NCBI GenBank assembly: GCA_026874595.1 | Contig: CM049309.1 | Span: 5,602,576 to 5,666,575, forward strand | Source: Sipunculus nudus | Lineage: Eukaryota > Annelida > Sipuncula > Golfingiida > Sipunculidae | Direction of reading: 5' to 3' | Length of the DNA: 64,000 nucleotides | Notes under the pieces: model-generated | Told to the model about the DNA's origin: nothing | Seen by the model: the letters and a program-made list of their open reading frames with translations, nothing else | The model's database searches: none | Made by a program: the position numbers and the translations under genes | In this document: positions 1-36,782 of the stretch, one piece after another | Layout of the letters: every line of letters begins with the position of its first letter | Position numbering within the stretch: position 1 is the first letter of the stretch

Positions 1-180
1 TAACGTCTTTAATCGCCTAACATACAAACCACACTTTTCCTCACCTCGTGGGGTTTCCCACCTTAACCAAACATCATTTAGTCCCTACAAAACAAATTAT
101 TCCTTACTTTGAGTGATTTCACGCCTTAAATACTTCTATTCTCTACAAACATTTTTCTTACTCGGAGTGGCTTCTTACAT

Positions 181-481
181 TATTACTGGAGCATAACATA
201 ACAGGAAACAGAGGTTTGTTTTTTTTTTATTTATTTTATCATTTATTACAGAGATAATTTTACCAGGATGCCCATAGTATGCTGATTTTTAACAGGGTTC
301 CTGGGTACAGTGAACAGTTCAGTTGTATACGCATATGATATAAAAATACACATATACTATAAAAAATATCTTTGTAATTATACTCTTTGTTATTAATATT
401 TTTGTGCCAAATTATCTTTGTATTAAATAATAAAATTAATAAACTACAACAAACCTCTTGCCCCTGTTATGCTCCAGCAAT
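181..481. mobile_element. MITE-like element with imperfect terminal inverted repeats
   Basis: TGGAGCATAACA...GAGGTTTGTT at about 186-220 is mirrored by AACAAACCTC...TGTTATGCTCCA at about 448-477. The interior is AT-rich and has no coding sequence. The class is unknown; it could instead be two inverted copies of another repeat. Confidence 0.4.
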
Positions 482-771
482 CCACGTGTACCCCGACTAA
501 ACCTGTCGTGCCCCCGAGGACAATAGGATCAGTGTCATTCTCTCTCTTGCTCTCCCCGATACGCCAAAAACATTATCTCGTAATTTCGTAAAGTCTCGGC
601 TTTTAAAACCATGCCATTAATTTCATTCTAACAACATTCACCTGAGGATCGGGTCGCATCATGTGAAACATTCTAAAGTGAATTTACCTTCGTTCGTCAT
701 TCTTATTATAACACTATATTTTTTAAAACTTCTACATCAACTTAAAAAGGCCAAACCGTCGGGTGAATCTG

Positions 772-842
772 TATAATATATATATATATAAATATAAATA
801 TAAATATAAATATATATATATATATCTCATATATATATATAT
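772..842. repeat. (TA)n / TAAA low-complexity tract
   Basis: TA runs broken by TAAATA units, upstream of the first visible gene 1 exon. Confidence 0.85.
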
Positions 843-1328
843 TTATGTATGTGTGTCTTTGTGTAAAGATATATTGGCATCCGTTCTTTAATTTATCATT
901 TTATCATTAACTTCAACAACAGGTTCTTATCAGAATACTTTATGAAAGTGTTACAAAAAAAAAATATCGAACTTGCTTCCAGTAAAAACTTTTGGTTCCT
1001 TGAAGGATTAATTTTTAAATGCATAGAACTCTAAAAATGTAAATTCACAATAATTTTTTATTCATTTTGTTTTAACATTTACTCTTTAATTAATTAATTA
1101 ATTAATTAATACATTTGTTTTTTGACTGGCAAAAAGGTAACATTTCTAAATTCAAATTAGGAATGACATAATGACAAGTATTTACAATGTTTTGAATGTT
1201 CCTAATGGATATAAACAGTGTTTTAAAAGTATTCAGAGTATAATTTTATATAAAAAAGTAGATCAAATTTTACTGCAATATTTTGAGATATAAAAGTGAA
1301 CACGTTTTTCGCCTATATGATTTCAATT

Positions 1329-1361
1329 GTCTGTCTCTCTCTCTCTGTCTCTGTCTCTCTG

Positions 1362-1440
<79 letters not shown>

Positions 1441-1482
1441 CTATATATATATATATATATATATGTATATCTATATATATAT
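1329..1482. repeat. (CT)n(TA)n compound microsatellite
   Basis: CT-rich run to about 1404, then TA with two GTATATC interruptions. Open frames here are repeat products. Confidence 0.9.
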
Positions 1483-1597
1483 CGACATCATTAGATAATA
1501 TTTTATATATTTTCATTTCAATATTTATAATCATAATTATATCAAAATTTATGTTTTTATTTTTTTTTTACATTTAATATCTTGATTATATTCATAG

Positions 1598-24528
<22,931 letters not shown>

Positions 24529-25193
24529 AAGAGATTGCAGAAGGCTGAAAATAACACAAACTACAACGCTGTAAGTTTGGCAACGAAAACATTTTCCTTG
24601 TGACCTTGTGAACTGTCTTTTTCTTTTATTGGAAAAGTTTATAAATACAACACTACTAAACTAGTAAGCTGTTAATAATATGAAAGTGTTCTTTGAACAT
24701 GAATCGAATATATATAAATGAAATATAACGGCAATGTGTACTCTTATTAACGCATTGAGGTATTAGATAGATTCCTATTATAAGGCAAGTAAATTCATAT
24801 TATGTTCATACATACTATATGAGTTCCAATACACATGTATCACTAAGATTTGTCTCTTAAACATAGGAAAAGTGCAAGTTTATACTAAGATAAATCAGCC
24901 TCTCTAAGACTAAGCCTAAACATTTGTTAAAGCGGTTAAATTTTCTAATAATCTTATCTGCTTTGCAGAAAAAAATAAGCTTATAGCTTATTTGACATCA
25001 TTGTTATGTTTAAAATGTGTGCTTGTTATATCTTATGTAAATTGATCATGCAAGATTATAATTATAGTTTTAATCATGATACCGTATCTAATTTCTTGGC
25101 ACAGTCAATGATATTTTTTTTCTTTTTCCATATGCACTGATTTCATGTTGGTATTTAACTGTTATTTCAGAATAGGTTTTATTCAGATTTTCG

Positions 25194-25199
25194 AATAAA
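25194..25199 (+). terminator. Candidate polyadenylation signal of MMP gene 1
   Basis: AATAAA about 670 bp after the stop codon, followed by a GT-rich stretch (GTATTGGTCTTATGGG). This is a candidate only; the 3' UTR length is not otherwise constrained. Confidence 0.35.
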
Positions 25200-27383
25200 A
25201 GTATTGGTCTTATGGGAAAGCACGTGTTCCTGTTTTTATTTTTTCTGTATTGTTCACATGTGCTCGGTAATCCGTGCTTGGATCTGAACTTTCTTTGAAC
25301 ATGTGTTTATACATGTAACAGTGCAAGAAGACAGACAGACGGACAGAGTGGATTGTTCTTCCCATCAAAGTTAGACTGCCAGTCCAGTACAGAATGTTAA
25401 TATTAAACGCTGCCTCTCGGAACTCGTGATGAAAGTCCCAAACCCCTTGAAAAACGATTCCCTGTTTGGTGATCGCTCTGTCCGTCCGTCCATTAGGGTA
25501 GCTTTTATTCGCGTACATTATCTCAAACAAAACACAGTTGATCTTCTCAAATTCATCGGGATGGCTGATGTTAATGAGGGCTCCATACCTGTCAACTCAC
25601 TGACTGTCAACTTGTTAAAATTCCAATATAGAAGCCAGAGCACAAATATGCCAAAAAGACTTTCGTAAAATAACAGGGATCATTGTTGCCTATGACAAAA
25701 CTTACCTATTCAGAAACCGGTATGGCCACCAGAGCAAAATCGGGGTTTTACAGTATTTTAAAGATAATACATTTGTTTTTTTATTCATAGGGATGATTGT
25801 TGCGGCCCTATCATATCACAACATGGCAGCCTCTGAGCACTCGCTTATTTTCTTTCGAAAGCAGTAATTCCAATACTTTCTCAAATACATGATATCTATG
25901 ATTAGACCGAGTGATGCTTGTGATATCGCTCACCCATTGAATACTTTGTTTCATGTGCCTGAGCTGAAGCTGTTTTAAATGACAGACCTGCCTAATGACC
26001 AGTACGATCACCAGAGCACAAGCGATTATTATCTTTTGCGAATATTTTACAGAACATTGAAACGTGCCCATGGGGGGATGTGTTCTTCCTAATATCCTGT
26101 TAAATCCAATATGGCTCTTTAGCAAACATTTCTAAATCTTCCAGCAATAAATGTTCAGATGAGGTTGTAAATTTTCTGATATTTCTTTTTTTGGGTGATG
26201 ATAAATTTCCGTCAAACCTGACATCAGATATAGTCCCTATGCTGAGGCCTCATTGAACACCTTTACAGTCCGAAACGGTTCAATTAATAAAACAGTGGAG
26301 GATTATATATTATCAAGCATTCGGGAATCGGACATTCTTTATAAAATTCCGCGAATTTGACAGGGGATCACCTACAAAGACACCCACAGGACTTCGCAGA
26401 AACATAAAGTGACCATATTCAGAACTATGATAATAGTGCTGTCTGAATTAAACGATATATTTAACATTTCCTTTTTAACGTTTTCCAAAAGTAATTTGTC
26501 TCAAAGTAAAGTTTAATATTTCCATATTAACCTCGACCTGGTATGTATAAAGGATAGGTGTCCGGCAGTTTGATGTTGAGATAAAATACCTTGCTTTCAT
26601 TAACTGTGCATTTATGCTTAGTCCAACATCAACTATTTTTCCGAGCATTTAGCAATATGCACACGGATCAGGTTTGCTAATTCAGTTGTAAGTTGTGCCA
26701 CAGTAGTCAAGACCTTACAGTTGGTACTTTAATTAGTACACTAATGAGTAATATTTCCATATTTCGTATCTGAAATAATCTGCAGTTCTGCATAGCTTTT
26801 ATTATGTCATAATATTTAACATGATATAGGATGAATAATTATTTTAATATTTATATCATGTTGCACAAAGCAAAGATTAAAAAAAAAAACACAAAAATTA
26901 ATTTGAAAATGATTGGAAATCACAGTAGCAAGGGAAGTGCCGGTATTACAAATGATCCTACTAAGACCGGCCTGGGAATCTTCAAACAAAGAATTGAAAC
27001 GAGATGGTTTCGTCAACGGACTGATGACGACGATAATGGCTTTACGTATACGGAGTGTCCTAGCTGGGGATTCTGGGGGTCGTGGTCGGAGCTGCCGCGC
27101 GGGTTGACGCATGTATGAGTCTCCACTTGTTTGCCTGTGGATGTTGTTTTTTCCAGACTCCTCGGATGTCTCTGCTTGTGCCTCCGGGGAAACATGTTCA
27201 GATAGACCAAATCATCCTAGCCAATAGTATAGGTTCCATCACACTATGAAAAGGTCTCAAACGTGTACATGTCTTTGTATGTGTCTATGTAGCTGACTAT
27301 TTATGTAACCTTCAAGATTCTTTTCAGTCAGTCAAATTAACAGGCAGACCAGACATTAACACACTCCAGAAAAAAACTCCAAA

Positions 27384-27556
27384 ACAGTTGTGAGAAAACA
27401 AAAATAATATATATAAATTAATGCATGGGTTACTTACATATCTCCGGGGGGGGGGGGTGCCGTCAACTCTAAGACAGTTGTGAGAAAACAAAAATAATAT
27501 ATATAAATAAATGGGTTACTTACATATCTCGGGGGGGGGGGGGGGGATGCGGTCAA
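27384..27556. repeat. Two tandem copies of a 90-bp unit ending in poly-G
   Basis: CAGTTGTGAGAAAACAAAAA starts at 27385 and again at 27475. Each copy continues through GGGTTACTTACATATCTC into a run of G and then GC(C/G)GTCAAC. The G runs differ in length (about 12 and 17). Confidence 0.85.
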
Positions 27557-29004
27557 CACAAATCATGCAGTTATCACGAGTTAATTAATCCTCATAACAC
27601 AGACACAGTTCCAACTGTTCCAGGTCAGATGACCACTCGCTTTCACGTGACGTTCCGCTATTCCGTGGCGTAATACACGTGTACACGGACCACAGTCTAA
27701 TCCCAACGTTGAACATAAAAAAAAAACACAACTGGTTCTCACTACGGTATAACTCTTTATTGTCCATGAATCACCATTCGCGTGTCGCACACCGAATGAT
27801 GGTCCTGTAGATCCCCGAATCAACGGCTCTCTCAGCTGTAGTCTACTGAAACCCTCCAGTAACAGGATACCGAATATATGCACTCTCTAGCAATATTCAG
27901 CACCATCATTTTCGCGTCTAGACAAAGTCCCCTTGCCTGTTCCTGGAAGCACGCACCATGACGAGAATGCCTGTCCTTCAAAAAACTATACCACTGTCCC
28001 TGAAGTACTCCACAGAGTATCAACAAGGTGGTCTCCCTCAGTCTAGACTGTCACTACACTGACGAGATTTCTGGACACACAGAAGTTAGCAGACCAGCCG
28101 GTTGGACTGCTGAAACACACTCAGGAGTTTCTACGCTCACATAAAGTTCCGGCTCATTCTGAAGACTACTGGAATAAATGCCTTGTATGAGACTCCTGAC
28201 GTCAGAAACTCTCGCTAAACCTCTCAGCCGATCAGTACTTCATTCCACAATGTCCTTTGTCAAAACACATCAAACTTAATGCAGACATGCCCCCAGGGAT
28301 GATTTTGTGGGAAAACTTCCCTAAATAAATTCGCAGACAACACGTCACCTACCAGGCACAATTACTATAGAGACCTTCATACAAGATCGCTTCTCTCGAG
28401 TCAATGCTACATAGAAATGAACATCTAAGGGTGAAGGTGGCGCCTACTGATTGCTAAACTGCTTTGAAATTTACACCAGTGAAACACGAATTCATCCTGT
28501 TTTTTTTTTTTTACGTTAATGGCTAAACATTATACTTCATAAAATTAATAAAACTATCGGTCATACTCCCTCTGCCTAAATATTAGAGTCACAGTCCTCT
28601 GCTGACAATGTACTTTTTCATTCGTAATGTTTGGTATATCATATTACTTTAACAATGAGTTAACTGATTAAAGTGAGTGCATGAGGGGTCCAAGTCTTTC
28701 ATGTAAGTGATTATCATGCACCTTGCCTGAGACCTAAGTGTCATTATATATGAACATGTAAATTAACAAAAGGTCATCCTTTATTTGGCTTAGCCTTAGC
28801 CATGAATTCTATAAACACCTCTGGATCTGTCATGGAAGCCACGCAGGAGAGCACCGAGTGGTGTATATCAAGATTTTAGCAACTAATATAAGAGTCTTTC
28901 AACTCAGATAATCACTACATTTTGCATAAACAGCATCCAGGTCGACGAATAATCAAGGAAAAATGGTGCATGATACATCACCAAACCTGCTTTATGACTA
29001 TTGG

Positions 29005-29215
29005 GCTTTGACAGTCAAGGGGCAAAACGCTCGCCTTTCTCCACTGGCGACCCGGGTTTGAACCCCGGTGTAGCCATGAGAGTAGGTTTTAGTTGCCCGT
29101 TCAAGGCAGGTGGGTTTCTCGGGTTTTCCTGTTTCCTCTACAGACTACCGCACGCCATCATCTGTGCCATGGAGAAAGACTTAATTAGGTTTTATAACCA
29201 ATCGTACAACCCATG
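29005..29215 (+). mobile_element. tRNA-headed SINE, copy 1
   Basis: Contains a B-box GGTTTGAACCC (29055-29065) preceded by CTCCACTGGCGACCCG, then TAGTTGCCCGTTCAAG and TTCCTGTTTCCTCTACAGAC. It aligns with the copy at 40212-40390. The body resembles mollusc Meta-type SINEs, but that family assignment is from memory of the motif only. Boundaries are approximate. Confidence 0.6.
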
Positions 29216-32200
29216 AGATATAAATACGTTATATTTTATATGTTTGAGGTAAATAATAAATTTATGGTCCTAGAGGGCAATATCAGTCGAATTATCAATA
29301 TATTTTATTATTTTTATTATCAGTCATTATTAATTTCATCTGAGTAAAAGGGTTTTACAAACCTGGGATTTTCTTTAATTTATAAAGAAATTCAATCGAT
29401 AATTTAGTCATAGATAACAAATATTAGATCATTTTTTATACACATTTATGTAATGATATTTTATTATAACTATTTTCTTAACACTAGTATCAGTGTAACA
29501 CGTAGATGCTAGTATTTTTAAAGTTTTTAAAAGAAATGTTTAAGAGTTTTTAAGAGGCTCTTAGAAATATAAAGTTAGTTAACAAATGAAAAATTTGAAG
29601 AATACGCCCATTTGACACTTCACCTGCTTAATAGTTATAAGGAACATACAAAGTAGCTATTCCTGCAACAGAAGGAGTATAACAACTAAATGCTTTTTAA
29701 GAAGCTGCAGTCAAATTGTCAGTGCATGTTAATGGTGAGAACAAACTGATATCTAAAACAAAAAAACAGACTTAGCTGTACCATAGTCCCTCTAGCTATT
29801 GTGATCAAAATAATATAGAAACACGATCTTGGGGATAAGGTCAAGGTCGAAATTGAAACTAAGATTCGAATTTTGACCTAAGACTAATTCTGTGCGCACA
29901 ATACAGCTTTAGAAAACCAGCCATATTTGAACTCTGCCGAAAACAAAATATTAAAAAAAATAGAAACAAAACTGAAATCGATGGATTTGCACTCTGCAGG
30001 ATATCAATAGGTTCATGCATAGATTTACTTTCCCAAATTTGAATATAGAAATACTGTAAATCCATTAAGCCCTGTCCTTCTCGGAACATTTAACTTCGCA
30101 CCAAAAAAAATGACACACGAACATGACACAAACCATAAAGATACCCCTGTTGCTAAAAAAATAAAGAACTAATGTAGCAAACATCTGTCTGAGAAACATA
30201 ACACAAAAAAAACTTATAAATGAAACCTACTGAACTCTTATAGACAATATCTTCACTCATAGTCGTCAAGGATTAATTTGCTTCACCAAACAACATTATC
30301 TAAGTTCATATAAAGACAAATGCCAAAAGACAAACTGTTACATCTGTAGCAAAAATTACTCTAAGCAAAAAGAAAAACCCTTAAAATAGTTAACAATGTG
30401 TAATTTCAGTAACTCAAGTAAAAAAATATTCTTTATTTCTTAAAATGTTCCTCATTGAGTGACACTATCTCAAATTTTATGAAATGCATAACACAAACCC
30501 TTCATACTTTGTACAATTCCTCCATGGGTCAAAGGTGACTTGCGTCAGCGGAATGAAGTCCTCAAAAACTCTCCAGGCATAATAAAAGAATGGTATGGTG
30601 CATATATTTTTTATGAATACATTACTTTTATGTCGAATTAAATATTTCTCTATCGCTATAAATCTCTTCTTCCTTTGGGTTAGTTATATAAAATAATTAT
30701 TAACCCTATATTATTATTATATATATATATATTATATATCCCTAAGTATTAACCCCTGAATATCTGTTTCCATGTGCGCGTATATGCTTGAACTGACAGT
30801 CTAATATATTTGTACAGTGGATCAAGCAGGCTTTCCACAAAAAGATGCTGAAGGGACGTAATTTTACACCGAATCCCCGAGTTCACGCAGACCCTATAGG
30901 TGAAAATCGCTCCTGTGGCGATTTTCACGCATATACGCACATACGCATATACGCGCACATTGAAACAACCTTTAATACAGTTTAATTTGTATAACATAAT
31001 ACAACCTACAGGAATTAAAAATCTTATCAATAAACTGTCTGACAGGGCTTTCGGTTTTGAAAAAAAAACAAGGTGTACCATTCATTCAGTAAACATCATG
31101 AGATCTTTCAGCTAGCATCCTTGACCGAAACTTCTGCACTTAAAATTAACTAAAATAATGTTTAATATTGATTTTGAACCCTATGAAGAAAATATAGTTT
31201 TAAACCTTGTAAAGGGTTCTGTAAAGTGTTTATTTTTGTTCGTATGCAACACTGAAAATTCAATTGTAACAGTGTCTTTTCATTTCTGTGTAAAAAGAGC
31301 ATAACCGTAAACATTCAAGAGACGAATTTTCAAAGATTGCCGTTAATTGAAATACTGTGCACATGGATGGTTAACTGTATAAAGACCAATTATTTTGAAA
31401 CTTTTTGCATTTTTTTTTTACTTTTACAAACTAAAGGTCTTGTATATATCGTGTGTGTTCTCTTTTTTCTACTACTTAAATCAATAAAATGATACCATTT
31501 ATTTCTAGCTCTCCAGCTGTGCATGGTTTACATCACTGGCACCAGATGGCGGCACCTTGCGATTCAATAGTCAGCTGATGAACAACTTGCTGACTCCAAC
31601 GTACCCCCCCCCTCCCCTTTTTTTCTCTCTAGATGTTCTATAAAATACCAACTACTGCTATATATAAGTACTTCCTGTATCCCTGTCCTTTCAGTACTCC
31701 TGTTATTTAGTTATAACTATTAATGACTAGACCTTCTTTGATTTAAGTCATTGTATTTGTCAGTGGAATAAGTCAATAAATTCTAATTCTTTCTCCCGAC
31801 AGACATACCTGAAGAATTCCTGCACTGGTTTACATATGAATCCTTAATATTTGCATATCAGTAAGACACGATTTAAATAAAGGACGCAGGGCAATAAAAA
31901 GCAATTGACATATTTGACAACGCCCGGGTGAGGATTTTTTATATTCTGTAATAAACCTCTAAAACGGTTGACATCGCTGAAAATACCATCAATTAAGCAG
32001 GCGATAACAGATGCCACACAATTAACATGCCCCTGGTTCACATTGTCATTTAGTAATTCTGATGAGTGACGACCTACGACGAGTGAGATTTGGTTATATA
32101 ATTTGCTACTAGATGGCAGCATTTACATTGTTTTGTAATGTGAATCAAAGCGACCAGTCCGTCAGTTCAGAAGGTGCTTCATGTTTAATAACGGCTATCC

Positions 32201-32824
32201 TGCCTTCTAAATCTAGGATTATCTTAAGTAGTAGTAATTACTTTGAAATGTTACGTTCTCAGATTTTAATACCTGACAATTAAAAAGTACCAAGATTAGG
32301 TCTCTAACCTCCTGGGAAGGACAACTGTGCACCAAAACAAGCACACATACCACGACACGTCCATGTATACTTAATGACATTTAAAATATATTATAATTAA
32401 GTATAATGTTTTAGAAATAAGGTATTATGTTTCCAGTAAAAGTTTATTCTGAACAAGGTTTAGATATATTTTTTTCATAGTAAAATTATAAATGAAACCA
32501 GTCTAGAATTCTTTTAATTAATATATTTCATTTGCAATATATAAATATTATTCTATGAATGGGGGGGGGGATTATTACACTGACTAATGGTCCAATTCAG
32601 CAGTTGAGAGATAATTTTCTGTACTGGTTCCATAGCATTAATGTACGTGACACAAGAAGTTCCTCTTGCTCTTTTGGTCTCTCGTTTACTCCATTCAGTA
32701 CATCATGCAGCAACATGGATGATATGAATGTCGCCCTTTATATATTTATCAATACTACAGTTTATGATTTGTAAGCATTTTTCCAAAAAAATCTATAGTT
32801 AAAAGCTCCAGTTTATTGATGATA

Positions 32825-32885
<61 letters not shown>

Positions 32886-33659
32886 TATGTTATGGCGGTC
32901 ATATTTATTAATTTCCCAATACCGTCAAGGGGAAAAAAGTATCCACACTCCCAAAATAAGGGGCTGCCCGTCCCCTTTTGAAACAAGACTGATGGTTTTC
33001 CATTTTTGACAATGGCAGTTGTAATAATATATACAAATTGGAACATATCCTGTACTTAAATTTCCCACATTTTAGTAAATAAATCTTGAAGGAACCCTTT
33101 TTTTCAGCTCCTTTAACAAAACACATATGCAGATACGAAGAAACCAACACATACACATGTATTTGTATATAAACATATGCACGTATTTGTGCATATATAT
33201 AATTATGTATATATACAAACATTAACTCGGAACATAAAACAAGTTCCCCTTATATTGTGGAACTCGGAAAATGTCATGAAATCTAAAGCTTTATTTAAAT
33301 ACCACCTCTGAATCTCCCAGATACAATTGCAAGTTGTGGTATCCCTCCTACTAAAGCAACAAGCAGCTCCGGTCGTGATCTTTAGAAATTATGGACCTCA
33401 GTCTCGCGACGCGCTCAGTCACGCTAACTGTTAATCCTTCTTACTAATGAGAATACGTTACAGTATATAGAATACAGTAAAAGTAAAACGCTTGGCTGAA
33501 TAGGTACATGCCGTATTGCGTAATTAAGTGGTATACATAGCTCAGATCATTCTCAGCTGTGATGTAATAATTGGAGTCTGTATTAGCAACAATGCAGGTT
33601 TATTAGGGTAACATTCGTGACAAAACACGTTGACTAATCGCACTATTGCACTGGTAGCC
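29216..33659. other. Intergenic DNA upstream of MMP gene 2
   Basis: No gene recognised. AT-rich, with a (TA)n tract at 32831-32883. A block at about 32430-32575 resembles 59325-59530 upstream of gene 4. Confidence 0.5.
32831..32883. repeat. (TA)n microsatellite
   Basis: About 25 uninterrupted AT dinucleotides in intergenic DNA. Confidence 0.9.
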
Positions 33660-33667
33660 TATAAATA
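33660..33667 (+). promoter_or_regulatory. TATA box of MMP gene 2
   Basis: TATAAATA followed by CGG, 141 bp before the ATG. The same octamer stands at a similar distance before genes 3 and 4, which supports a core promoter with transcription starting about 30 bp downstream (near 33690). Confidence 0.6.
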
Positions 33668-33800
33668 CGGGATTTTTTTTGTAAAGTAACAGAACTAAAC
33701 CAGCTGCTGGTCGGCTGAGGCGGGGAACTTATCAATTTTGTCAACTTTAAAACTTTGCAAACTGCAGGCAGTTACGAGAAGATAGTAAGATACCTACAAG

Positions 33801-36050
33801 ATGATCACTCTCAGCTGCGCATGCGCATTCTTTCTTTTGGGCCTGGTAAGGATGGATCCTTCGGCTGCACCCATGACCGACAACGTGGCAATCGTGAGCT
33901 TTTTATATTTCATATACTAGTATTGTTCCGTTAAAAATATATGTTAACTGTTGCGATAGTATTCGTTAATTGCGTATAATGACAATATATTGGAGATGTA
34001 TTAGTTATTTTTTATACATTATGGTAACATGGAAGTATAAAAAAGGAGAGATACCAGGTTGTTAAAAGAGGAATGCGAAAGTTAGTCGCTATTTAATTCA
34101 TCGCATGAAATTTAATTAATGCAGGTCATAATTAATACAGGTCATATTAAAACAGGTCATAATTAAAACAGGTCATAATTAATACAGGTCACAATTGATA
34201 CAGGTCATTTCATTTTACAATTTCTATATTATGCAGTTGAGAGATCAACTTGTGGTAGGAATCCGTTGTGAAATTATACTAGATGATCGAAAGATAATAA
34301 CGACATGCAGATAATCGTTTATCAATCGATTATATCGATATATATATATATTAAATGCTGTATAGAATTACACCAAAACTATTGACAGAGTAAACAGTCC
34401 AACATGTTCATTACGATGAAAGGTCAGAGTAATGGCGCGGGGAAGGGGGGAGGGGGGCTGACACTTATTTGTTGCACAAGGTTGAGCTCTCATGCTGTTC
34501 GCTGTTTTGTGCCTTTTTGTTATATCTCTTACAGAATAAGTATATTTTATCGGGAAAATGTGACTTTTCTGGCCCGGATGTGTATACTTGATCGTTTCTG
34601 ACTGATTATGCGAAATTGGATTAATTTAATCGCGATTATGCAAAAAAAAGACCAATGATCAATATAATTGGCTATAATATAGCAACCATAATTAAAAGCA
34701 TATATATCCTTGAACAATTCTGTCATGTTTACAATTTATCATTTATTAATCTATTGTGTTTTTTGCAGGAAAATAATTTTACTATGAATAGCATCCTATG
34801 AACCCGCCAACCAAAATAATACAATTGACAAGTTATTAATATTATGAACGTAGAAATGTTTACTATTTTCTGTTCTCGATTTTTGATGATGAATATGTAA
34901 ATTTGTGTGTGTGCAGGATTACTTACAAAAATATGGCTACATTGGATCTGAAAATCCTGACCCTATGATGGCGTCCGTGACAAGTCCGGATGTCCAGAAG
35001 ATGGCGCTGGAGGACTTCCAACGGATGGCAGGGATCTCTGTCACAGGTAAAAAGACTTCCCCATATAGTAATAAATAAACTTCAGGTTAAGGCAAAAGTC
35101 TTTACAAGTTTAAGAAATTCCTTCTCATTAAATACTTAAAGTAAGTATTTAAGACCTTTTCTCTGTCAGAGTATATGAAAAAATTACAGACAGTTTGTTC
35201 CTCATAATCACATATCAAAGGGGAAAATGTGAAAAATATGAATATTATCATGAATTAAAAAATTATGAAAAAATATTTATAATTTGAGTCAGAGATAATA
35301 TATTTTGTATAATTTGGACCAAGGAAAACCAATATATGTTACATATCATGCGATTACTAAAAAACGTTTAAACAACCCCAGAATAATTCTTTGAATTTCT
35401 TAGTTATATTTTGTGTTACCTGAAGGTATTAATTCGGTTGATCAACGATATTTGTTCACATATTAAATATATTAATATATACTAATATCAAGAGGCGCGA
35501 TTTTATAATGTTATATATTTCAATATACTTGTGTGTGATTTTTTCCCAAATAAAATGTCGAGCATTAATGTTAAGCATAGCCCTGCCTTGGCTTTAGTAT
35601 TTGCGTTTAAATTAAATATTAAATAGTGACTCCATGTACCGGTAGACGTAACTCTTTGCCAGAAATACTCGAAGTGGTCGGCCAGAGAGCCGTACTTTAG
35701 TTATATAATATGCCGCCAGGTGGCAGTACCTGTTCCAAGTTTCGCGATACAAAAGCAAGTAAGAGGGCTCTGTTAGTGGGAGGAATTATGTTTTAACCAT
35801 AACATCGACTGGGCCAGTATATGTTAAGCATTTGCTAAAGTATATTTCAGAGACGAGTAGTTCGTACTGAAAGAAAAAGGTGATAGACACTATTTTTATA
35901 TCCAGGTGTGTTGGACGAGGACACAAAGAGGTTGATGGCGATGCCTCGATGTGGAATCAAAGACCGACAAGCGATGGGAGACAACGCCAAGAGGAAGAAA
36001 AGATATACCTTACAAGGTGAGAATGATCACAAATAATCATAACAAAAACC

Positions 36051-36143
<93 letters not shown>

Positions 36144-36689
36144 GGCTGAGACAGAAATTGTAGTAGTTAATAATGGTTAAGAACTAAATTAAGACATCTT
36201 ACATCAAAATAAAAGTACATATATTTAAATATATGTGTATATGATTATAATTATAAGAGTGTATTAAATCTCTTCATAATTATTTATTTGTATCAGATGG
36301 AGCAAGATTATGTTGCATGTTGAACGAAAAATATAGATCACGTGATAATATAATAAAAAAAACTATATAGACGGGTCAGCGAATGGCTAGCTAGACAAAG
36401 GATTATCTTTTAACTCTGTGCTAGGGTTCTGTATGTTTCAAGTTACACATAATTAAAGTTAATAATTGATCGGCACTATAAATCTAAGGATTTTCTATTG
36501 CAGGAAGTAAATGGGGTAACAATAGAATCACCTACATGATTAAAAACTACACCCCGGACATGACCCCGAGCCAGGCCCTGACTGAACTAGAACGGGGATT
36601 TAAGGTGAGAAATGATAAAATAAGATTCTAACGTCTGTACACATAAACATACAAATATATTTTGTTTATATACATGTTATATTTATAAA

Positions 36690-36782
<93 letters not shown>

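Larger units (their letters stand above)
24529..28998. other. Intergenic DNA after gene 1
   Basis: No gene recognised. AT-rich sequence with one duplicated poly-G block (listed separately) and a less AT-rich patch at about 27580-28480 whose open frames have no recognisable domain; that patch may be part of an unknown transposable element. Confidence 0.5.

Noticed and set aside
27581-28026. Overlapping minus-strand open frames in a less AT-rich block.
   Set aside because: No domain, no splice pattern and no similarity to neighbours; left as an unknown repeat candidate.
32559-32774. Open frame with a YW...NMDDMNVALY pattern, suggestive of a hemopexin exon 9 relic upstream of gene 2.
   Set aside because: Only a few residues match the exon 9 pattern, there is no matching acceptor or donor, and nucleotide similarity is weak. 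It could be chance.
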